Assembly: GCA_025463105.1 (NCBI GenBank)
Contig: JAOAPW010000206.1
Span: 1 to 12,039, forward strand
Length of the DNA stretch: 12,039 nt
Origin: Candidatus Acidiferrum typicum
GTDB taxonomy: Bacteria > Acidobacteriota > Terriglobia > Acidiferrales > UBA7541
Direction of reading: 5' to 3'
Each line of letters begins with the position of its first letter. Position 1 is the first letter of the stretch. This document shows, piece after piece, positions 7,788 to 12,039 of the stretch. The translations under genes were made by a program, and so were the position numbers. The notes beneath the pieces were generated by a model. It was not told the origin of the DNA and did not search any database. It worked only from the letters and a program-made list of their open reading frames with translations.

Positions 7788-7828
7788 CCCGAGCAACGCC
7801 AATCTGGAGATTGGCGTTCCCGGGTTTT
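7788..7828 (+). terminator. Strong intrinsic terminator after the flavoprotein gene
   Basis: Arms 7795-7805 (AACGCCAATCT) and 7808-7818 (AGATTGGCGTT) are perfect complements. An outer CCCG (7788-7791) pairs with CGGG (7821-7824), and TTTT follows (7825-7828). It lies 10 bases after the stop at 7778. The inner sequence resembles a palindrome I recall as dispersed in acidobacterial genomes, which a genome search would settle. Confidence 0.85.
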
Positions 7829-7838
7829 AGGTGATACT

Positions 7839-7888
7839 CGCGCGGGTCTCGCCGTGATGGCGGTCACAGCGAGACTCGGCCCCGCGCG
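7839..7888 (-). terminator. Large GC-rich hairpin just downstream of the P-II gene
   Basis: CGCGCGGG-TCTCGC (7839-7852) pairs with GCGAGA (7869-7874) and CCCGCGCG (7881-7888), with a 6-base bulge on one side. An inner GTGA/TCAC stem encloses a hexaloop. It begins 4 bases past the P-II stop on the minus strand. No T tract follows on that strand, so it may act as a 3' stabiliser or factor-assisted terminator rather than a classic intrinsic one. Confidence 0.55.
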
Positions 7889-7892
7889 AAAC

Positions 7893-8234
7893 TTAAAGAG
7901 CCAATGCTCCGCGTTCCTGGTTGCGGATGCGGATGGTTTCTTCCACTTTGGACAGGAAGATTTTTCCGTCGCCGATGTTTCCGGACGATGCTGTCTTGAG
8001 AATTGCATCGACCGCGGAATCAACCAGATTCTCCGGCAGCACCAACTCCAACTTGATTTTCGGAAGGAGATCGACCGTGTATTCCCGGCCTCGATAAACC
8101 TCCGTGTGACCTTTCTGACGTCCATGGCCGCGCACATCGGTGATGGTCATTCCGCCGATGCCCAGCTCGGTAAGGACTTCTTTGACGGCTTCAAACCTGG
8201 ACGGCTGAATGATCGCTTCTAGTTTTGTCATCAT
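7893..8234 (-). CDS. glnK: P-II nitrogen regulatory protein (GlnK/GlnB)
   Basis: A trimeric cytoplasmic signal protein that senses 2-oxoglutarate and ATP/ADP and controls ammonium uptake and assimilation. The product is 112-113 aa, the family's usual length. Two adjacent ATGs exist (8234, 8231): AAGGA lies 9 bases before the first, while numbering from the second puts the T-loop tyrosine exactly at Tyr51 (GREYTVD), the residue uridylylated by GlnD in many bacteria. Also seen are the T-loop entry GHGRQKGHTEVYRG, the nucleotide-binding B-loop TASSGNIGDGKIF (80-92), and Arg101/Arg103 near the C-terminus. It follows the amt gene on the same strand with a 187-base spacer, the classic amtB/glnK pairing in which P-II blocks the channel when nitrogen is plentiful. 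I call it GlnK from that context; sequence alone does not separate GlnK from GlnB. Confidence 0.95.
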   Translation of the reverse strand: MMTKLEAIIQPSRFEAVKEVLTELGIGGMTITDVRGHGRQKGHTEVYRGREYTVDLLPKIKLELVLPENLVDSAVDAILKTASSGNIGDGKIFLSKVEETIRIRNQERGALAL

Positions 8235-8342
8235 ATTTTCTAATCCTTCCTCCAGCGGGCTCCACGCTTAGACGTTGACCTCGCACCCTCAATTTGCCGT
8301 AGTCGAATTGAATCTTTGACTGTCTTGCTTATTTCTGGGCCG

Positions 8343-8396
8343 CCCTCTGCCGTGTCCTCCTTCTTCCATGTCGATCGGAGGAAGACACGGTGAGGG
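8343..8396 (-). promoter_or_regulatory. Stem-loop in the amt-glnK spacer
   Basis: CCCTC (8343-8347) with GAGGG (8392-8396), and CCGTGTC (8350-8356) with GACACGG (8384-8390), form a 12-bp stem with a small internal bulge. Weaker pairing continues inside. It starts about 26 bases after the amt stop (minus strand) and no T tract follows, so a partial terminator, processing site or mRNA-stability element that sets glnK relative to amt is more likely than full termination. Confidence 0.5.
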
Positions 8397-8421
8397 TCAA
8401 GCAATTAGGGTGTTACTTTAT

Positions 8422-10032
8422 TTAGTCGCCATGAGCCGGTACGGTTGACTTGATAGGCGAGCCGACCGGGTGATTTGTGGCACCCAAGCCGGAAGGCGAA
8501 CCCAGCGCGGTGATGACATATTCGGGGTAAGCCGAAATGCCGTGTTCGTGCAGATCGAGGCCGTACATCTCGCCCTCTTGCGAAACACGAAGCGTTCCGG
8601 TGGCGTTAACCGCGAGCATCAGCACCATCGCGACGGCGAAAGTGGCCAGCGTGATGCATGCGCTGCCCACGACTTGCGCCGTCAGGAGTTGCGTGCCGCC
8701 GCCGTAAAACAGACCCTTGAGCGGCGCGGAGTTGTCAGGGGAAATCGGACCCGTGGCCCCAAATTGCCCGCTGGCAAACAAGCCAAGTGAGAGTGTTCCC
8801 CAGATCCCACACATGCCGTGGACAGGAACGGCGCCGATTGGATCGTCGATGCGGAGGTATTCGAGCAACTCCACTCCAAGAACGACGACGACCCCTGCGA
8901 TGCCTCCCAAGAGAATGGATCCCGTAGGAGTTACCCAATAACAGGGGCAAGTGATGGCGACCAATCCCGCGAGGAATCCGTTCGTGGTGAAGCCTGCATC
9001 CCATTTCTTGCTGTACATGTAGGCCACAAACATGGCGGCCAATCCTCCCGCGCAGGCGGCGAGGGTTGTGTTAGCGGCAACTCGCCCGATTCCCTGAAAG
9101 TCCATAGCGGAAAGTGTGCTGCCAGGATTGAATCCATACCAGCCGAACCACAGGATCAATCCGCCGGAAACAGCGATAGTCAAATCGTGAGGCAACATTG
9201 GAGCGCCACCGTCGCGCTTGAACGTTCGGCCGAGGCGCGGCCCAAGGACAATTGATCCGGCGAGCGCAACCATGCCGCCGATCGTGTGAACTACGGTCGA
9301 GCCGGCGAAGTCATGAAAGCCCATTCCGAGCCCGGGCCAGAAATGGCCTTCGCTGCCCATCAATGCCAGCCAGCCGTCCGGGCCCCATGCCCAGTGACCG
9401 ATGATTGGATAAATAAATCCGGAGACGCCCAAACTGTAAAGCAGGTCGCCCACGAAGCCGGTGCGGCCAATCATTGCGCCGGAAGTGATCGTTGAGCAGG
9501 TATCCGCGAAGGCAAATTGAAACAGCCAAACGGCGAGAAATGCGATGCCTGTCCCTTCATAGGTTGCAGGCGCGCCTTGCAGGAAGAACCAGTGATAACC
9601 GATAAGGCCGTTCCCATGGCTGAACATGAATGCGAAACCGATCGCGTAGAAAAGAATGCCGCAGAGACAAGTATCCACGACGCATTCCATCAAAACGTTC
9701 ACGGTTTCGCGCGAGCGGCAGAAGCCGGCTTCCAGCATCGTGAATCCAACTTGCATTCCGAACACCAGGAACGCGGCGATCAGCGTCCACACCGTGTTAA
9801 TCGGATTGACGATGTCGTTTCCTTTCAGGTCAGGATCGGCCGCGGAAGCGTGTCCGCCCATGAAAACCGAAATGAGACCGATCGCAACAAAGACCAGGGC
9901 GACGCCGATTCCCTTTCCAGCGAGCAGCACCGCGCCGTAGCGACGCCATTCAGGTTTTTGCAGCCGGAGGCGGAGCCTTGAAAATTTTTCAGAAAGTGAT
10001 AACTTTTTTTGAACTCTTGCTATGTCAGACAT
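8422..10032 (-). CDS. amt: Ammonium transporter (Amt/AMT1-like)
   Basis: A 536-aa Amt/MEP/Rh channel for ammonium uptake through the inner membrane. The start at 10032 is backed by AAAAGGAG with a 7-base spacing. Residues 1-66 form a basic cytoplasmic stretch and a long hydrophobic signal or anchor ending HASA-ADP, longer than the E. coli AmtB signal peptide; eleven core membrane segments follow. The twin-histidine pore is intact: His249 (D241-FAGSTVVH) and His405 (VHGMCGIWG). The WFGWYGFNPGS motif and the HWAWGPDGW region are also present. Blocks such as EAGFCRSRETVNVLM and SGAMIGRTGF are closer to the plant-like AMT1 branch than to E. coli AmtB. The C-tail has GLDLHEHGISAY, the segment that couples subunits and meets P-II, then about 35 more residues. 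The glnK gene follows; upstream lie a 14-bp palindrome and an ANTAR regulator gene. Confidence 0.95.
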   Translation of the reverse strand: MSDIARVQKKLSLSEKFSRLRLRLQKPEWRRYGAVLLAGKGIGVALVFVAIGLISVFMGGHASAADPDLKGNDIVNPINTVWTLIAAFLVFGMQVGFTMLEAGFCRSRETVNVLMECVVDTCLCGILFYAIGFAFMFSHGNGLIGYHWFFLQGAPATYEGTGIAFLAVWLFQFAFADTCSTITSGAMIGRTGFVGDLLYSLGVSGFIYPIIGHWAWGPDGWLALMGSEGHFWPGLGMGFHDFAGSTVVHTIGGMVALAGSIVLGPRLGRTFKRDGGAPMLPHDLTIAVSGGLILWFGWYGFNPGSTLSAMDFQGIGRVAANTTLAACAGGLAAMFVAYMYSKKWDAGFTTNGFLAGLVAITCPCYWVTPTGSILLGGIAGVVVVLGVELLEYLRIDDPIGAVPVHGMCGIWGTLSLGLFASGQFGATGPISPDNSAPLKGLFYGGGTQLLTAQVVGSACITLATFAVAMVLMLAVNATGTLRVSQEGEMYGLDLHEHGISAYPEYVITALGSPSGLGATNHPVGSPIKSTVPAHGD

Positions 10033-10050
10033 TTCTAATCTCCTTTTAGG

Positions 10051-10064
10051 AATGAGCGCTCATT
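10051..10064. promoter_or_regulatory. 14-bp perfect palindrome before amt
   Basis: AATGAGCGCTCATT is a perfect palindrome lying 18 bases upstream of the amt start codon, just before its Shine-Dalgarno. The TGAGCGCTCA core resembles operators used by some TetR-family repressors (general knowledge). It could be a protein-binding site or, in RNA, a small hairpin near the ribosome site. The regulator is unknown; none is encoded in the window other than the ANTAR protein, which binds RNA. Confidence 0.45.
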
Positions 10065-10091
10065 TTTCTTTCGTGTAACAGATTGCTGTGT

Positions 10092-10256
10092 CTATGCCTT
10101 AAATCTGAGCCCAGGTAGGCGCGGAAACATTACTGACGATCGAACGAAAACATTTGTTGAAGCTGCGCTGGAATGAACCAGGCGGCGTCCCAAAAACCGG
10201 GAACCCTGGCGAAGTTTCCTGTTCGCCGTCATCAAGATCCATTTCCGAAACTTCAT
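10092..10256 (-). CDS. Possible 54-aa basic small protein (tentative)
   Basis: A short frame of 54 codons starts at ATG 10256 (MKFRKWILMTANRK...) and stops at TAG 10092-10094. In its favour is a strong Shine-Dalgarno, GAGGAG (10263-10268), 6 bases before the ATG and directly after the stop of the 186-codon gene, as in translationally coupled operons. Against it, the product is very basic, has no recognisable domain, and the same bases form stem-loops (GGCGAA/TTCGCC, and CCAGG at 10205-10209 with CCTGG at 10178-10182). It may instead be a leader peptide or structured leader for amt, whose start is 60 bases further on. Confidence 0.3.
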   Translation of the reverse strand: MKFRKWILMTANRKLRQGSRFLGRRLVHSSAASTNVFVRSSVMFPRLPGLRFKA

Positions 10257-10269
10257 CGGTGTCTCCTCG

Positions 10270-10803
10270 TTAAAAACTCATTGCATATTCTTCAGACGGT
10301 AGAGGGCTCAGGATTCCGCCTTCGAGGTAAAATTGGAAACCCAGCAATTTCGCACGCATCGTTAGAGAAGAAATATGTTTCGGAACTTCTTCTCCTCTGG
10401 CGGCTGTGCCGCTGATGACTAATTCGAGTTCCCCGGTAGTCGATTGCCGGAAGACCCGAAGTACTGCTGCGCTAACGGCAGGCAGCTCTTTGAAGATTGC
10501 GCAACGAATTGCAACCGCATCTTCGAGGGCCTGCACCGAGGCGTGAACTTGCCCCACGCGGACGGGCAAATCTGAATCCCACTCATCCGCAACGCGCGCC
10601 AGGACCTCACACGCGGCGATATCGCCGCGCAATTCCAACCGCAAAACCTTCAGCGGCGCGCGAGACAGTCTGCCGGACCGACCCTTCACTCGCAGCCAGC
10701 GAACCAAGTTGCCAATGTTATGTAACTGACTCACCATTTTTTGATTTTCGTCTTTCATCTCAAAACTCGCGCCGCCCATACCAAACATGGCGGTCTCTGT
10801 CAT
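10270..10803 (-). CDS. Uncharacterised protein between ANTAR and amt genes
   Basis: I do not recognise this protein. Taken from ATG 10803 it has 177 aa; an in-frame GTG at 10830 gives 186 aa, and ATGs at 10788, 10779 and 10758 are also possible, none with a strong ribosome site. The product appears soluble, with no signal peptide or membrane segment. After a Met-rich start (MTETAMFGMGG) come a basic helix-like stretch (NLVRWLRVKGRSGRLSRAP), an amphipathic alpha/beta middle (VLRLELRGDIAACEVLARVADEWDSD), and a C-terminal part ending LPSEEYAMSF. It stands in transcription order after the ANTAR gene and before amt-glnK, all on the minus strand, so it may be co-regulated with nitrogen uptake. Coding status is supported by its length and by the lack of a better frame. 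Confidence 0.6.
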   Translation of the reverse strand: MTETAMFGMGGASFEMKDENQKMVSQLHNIGNLVRWLRVKGRSGRLSRAPLKVLRLELRGDIAACEVLARVADEWDSDLPVRVGQVHASVQALEDAVAIRCAIFKELPAVSAAVLRVFRQSTTGELELVISGTAARGEEVPKHISSLTMRAKLLGFQFYLEGGILSPLPSEEYAMSF

Positions 10804-10908
10804 GACGAAGAGCCGCGGCGGCAGAATCACGCCGAATCAAAACAGGGGGCTTCCTGCAACGAGTAGGGACACTCGCGCGCGACACCCTATTTCGGGCAGA
10901 CAGTCAAT

Positions 10909-10924
10909 CGCTCTTCGTTGAGCG
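10909..10924 (-). promoter_or_regulatory. Hexaloop hairpin resembling half of an ANTAR RNA target
   Basis: On the minus strand CGCTC-AACGAA-GAGCG is a perfect 5-bp stem with a six-base loop having A at position 1 and G at position 4, the pattern required in ANTAR-protein RNA targets. CAA/TTG can extend the stem past a bulge. Known targets have two such hairpins, the second overlapping a terminator. The next hairpins downstream have six-base loops (GTCCCT; AAGCCC followed by TTTT at 10839-10842) but lack the A1/G4 pair, so this is only a candidate. Confidence 0.28.
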
Positions 10925-10988
10925 CGTTGTAGCTATTGTTTGGACACGGCGTCGTGTCCGAAGGAAAAAGCTGATAGAGCAGAAACTT

Positions 10989-11020
10989 AAAAAACCTTCC
11001 CTTTTCATCGGCGAAAAGGG
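10989..11020 (-). terminator. Candidate intrinsic terminator after the ANTAR gene
   Basis: On the minus strand an 8-bp perfect stem, CCCTTTTC/GAAAAGGG (11013-11020 with 10999-11006), has a 6-base loop and is followed, after AAGG, by six T (10989-10994). It lies about 150 bases past the ANTAR stop at 11169. The 4-base gap before the T run is slightly long, so it may terminate partially. Confidence 0.6.
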
Positions 11021-11168
11021 GCTCAGTTCAATCTCAATAGTGTTTGAACTGTCCGCGCAGTTTGCACATGTTCGCGGAGAGAGTCAAATCTAAATCTTAG
11101 ATTGCTTCGATTAGAATTTCCCAAGGTCGGAAGGGCATCGGTCCCTGGACCAATATTACATATTTCAA

Positions 11169-12039
11169 CTATTCAGAGCGGCGTTTCAGGTCTTCACTCA
11201 AAATGATGGATTCTGAAAGTTCTTTCATCGATTTGCGCCGTTGCTGGCTTTCTCGCTGAATCGTCTGGTAGGCCTCTTCCTCGCTGACTCCCAACTCACG
11301 CTGCAAAATTCCTTTGGCGCGTTCTACCAGCTTGCGGGTTTCCAATCTGTTTGATAGCTCCGAGTTCTCGCTATCCAATCGTACTCTCTCAACTTCGGCG
11401 CCGACAAGAAAGCCGATGGTGGCCACCAGGTTGATCTCCCGCTTCGTGTATTGATACGGCTCTCGATTTTGCAGATTGATGACGCCGACCAGGCGTCCTC
11501 CGCTCACCAATGGAACGGATAAGAAAGCTTCAAAGTGGTCCTCCGGCAATTCGTGGAACATATTGAAGCGCGAATCTTCACCCGCGCCTTGCTCCACGAC
11601 AACGGGTTCACGCCGCTCGGCTACCCAGCCCGTGATTCCTTGCCCCAGTTTCAGTTTCAGGTGATCCACCAATTCCGGATGCGGATTCTTGGAAGCTCGA
11701 AGCACCAACTCGTCATGTTCAAGAATATAGACAAAACAGGAATCACACTTCACAACGGCAACGACAAATTCGACGACCTCGTTGAGCACCTCGTGCAGCG
11801 GGTCAGCCGCAGCGAGGCGGCTGGCAATTTTATTCAGTAAGGTGATATCGAAACTCACCTCGCGTTCCCGGGACGCAAGATTCTCAAGCCTCGATCGCAA
11901 AACGGAGAACTGCGCTTGTTCGTCCCGTCTCGCGCGATCGCGCTCGAGGGCCTGGTTGATCGCGTCCAGTAGATCCTGTTTTTGAAACGGCTTTGAAAGG
12001 AACTCCACCGCTCCCGCCTTCATCGCGCGCAAGGTCATG
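11169..12039 (-). CDS. REC-GAF-ANTAR response regulator/antiterminator (5' truncated by window)
   Basis: The C-terminal 289 residues of a signalling protein that runs off the right edge. The first visible Met (12038) is probably internal, because FixJ-type receivers carry a Met-Thr just before RAMKAGAVEFL. Visible order: the end of a receiver domain with the conserved Lys of SKPF (about 1-30; the phospho-acceptor Asp lies outside); a charged helical linker (about 30-60) ending REREV, like the start of a LuxR-type output domain; a GAF domain (about 68-213, with GQGITGWVA and LSVPLVSGGRLVGVINLQNR); and a C-terminal ANTAR domain (about 224-283, with RKLVERAKGIL, SEEEAY and RRKSMKEL). ANTAR domains bind paired hexaloop hairpins in nascent mRNA and prevent termination. 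The genes just downstream include amt-glnK, and ANTAR proteins control nitrogen genes in other bacteria, so nitrogen control is a reasonable inference. Confidence 0.88.
   Translation of the reverse strand, partial: MTLRAMKAGAVEFLSKPFQKQDLLDAINQALERDRARRDEQAQFSVLRSRLENLASREREVSFDITLLNKIASRLAAADPLHEVLNEVVEFVVAVVKCDSCFVYILEHDELVLRASKNPHPELVDHLKLKLGQGITGWVAERREPVVVEQGAGEDSRFNMFHELPEDHFEAFLSVPLVSGGRLVGVINLQNREPYQYTKREINLVATIGFLVGAEVERVRLDSENSELSNRLETRKLVERAKGILQRELGVSEEEAYQTIQRESQQRRKSMKELSESIILSEDLKRRSE

Larger units (their letters stand above)
10804..11168 (-). other. Non-coding, stem-loop-rich spacer after the ANTAR gene
   Basis: No credible gene lies here. Inverted repeats are dense: 10860-10864/10871-10875 (CGAGT/ACTCG, 6-base centre); 10909-10913/10920-10924 (CGCTC/GAGCG, 6-base centre); 10942-10948/10953-10959 (GGACACG/CGTGTCC, 4-base loop); 10999-11006/11013-11020 (CCCTTTTC/GAAAAGGG, 6-base loop); 11024-11030/11045-11051 (CAGTTCA/TGAACTG); 11052-11057/11073-11078 (TCCGCG/CGCGGA) inside TTTGA/TCAAA; and 11087-11093/11097-11103 (AATCTAA/TTAGATT). 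This could be the 3' region of the ANTAR transcript plus a structured leader for the downstream gene. Confidence 0.5.

Noticed and set aside
9517..9981. 154-codon plus-strand open frame
   Set aside because: Antisense to the amt gene and without protein-like features.
10033..10270. Sigma54 promoter (GG-N10-GC) upstream of amt, expected for nitrogen genes
   Set aside because: No convincing TGGCAC/TTGC pair at the right spacing was found by eye.
11007..11012. ATCGGC hexaloop with A1/G4 on the plus strand
   Set aside because: Both flanking genes are on the minus strand, where the loop reads GCCGAT and does not fit the ANTAR rule; the T run also fits a minus-strand terminator.
1..12039. CRISPR array, tRNA/rRNA, insertion sequence or prophage
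   Set aside because: No regularly spaced direct repeats, no cloverleaf or rRNA-like segment, and no transposase, integrase or phage protein in any frame.

Overview
The window reads as ordinary chromosomal DNA of a free-living, moderately GC-rich Gram-negative-type bacterium. The style of several proteins suggests Acidobacteriota (Terriglobia-like): a GAF-ANTAR regulator, a carboxypeptidase-regulatory/cytochrome c/Vgb-propeller protein, an M28 peptidase with a C-terminal Fn3-like domain, a YwrD-like gamma-glutamyltransferase paralogue and a one-domain PilZ protein. That assignment is recall and inference, not a database result. There are no rRNA or tRNA genes, CRISPR arrays, transposases or phage genes.

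Left third (1-4054): the end of an unidentified plus-strand frame (2-190) converges through a strong hairpin terminator (251-283) on a secreted M28 zinc peptidase (minus, 351-1763). A 74-bp REP/MITE-like inverted repeat (1815-1888) lies between the peptidase and a divergent, exported gamma-glutamyltransferase-family protein (plus, 1992-3704). A small PilZ (c-di-GMP receptor) gene follows (3770-4054).

Middle (4084-7888): a minus-strand gene encodes an exported protein with a carboxypeptidase-regulatory-like domain, a c-type haem motif and a seven-repeat Vgb-type beta-propeller. It is cut by an in-frame TAA (4447-4449) between repeats four and five, with the frame open on both sides. Divergent from it is a Tat-exported FAD_binding_2 flavoprotein (plus, 5988-7778) with a good sigma70-type promoter and an adjacent dyad. 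The pair suggests a periplasmic redox module in which the cytochrome could exchange electrons with the flavoprotein; the substrate is unknown. A strong terminator ends the flavoprotein gene, and a second large hairpin sits immediately beyond the convergent P-II gene.

Right third (7893-12039): a minus-strand nitrogen-sensing neighbourhood. In transcription order it holds a 5'-truncated REC-GAF-ANTAR regulator (an RNA-binding antiterminator type), a 338-bp non-coding stretch dense in stem-loops, an unrecognised 186-codon gene, a possible 54-codon ORF with a strong Shine-Dalgarno, an AMT1-like ammonium transporter, and a P-II protein with Tyr51 conserved. Amt and P-II form a known functional pair: P-II plugs the channel when nitrogen is ample. 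The proximity of an ANTAR protein to amt-glnK, with hexaloop hairpins between, makes RNA-level antitermination of this cluster the most interesting hypothesis here, but the canonical two-hairpin ANTAR target could not be completed by eye.
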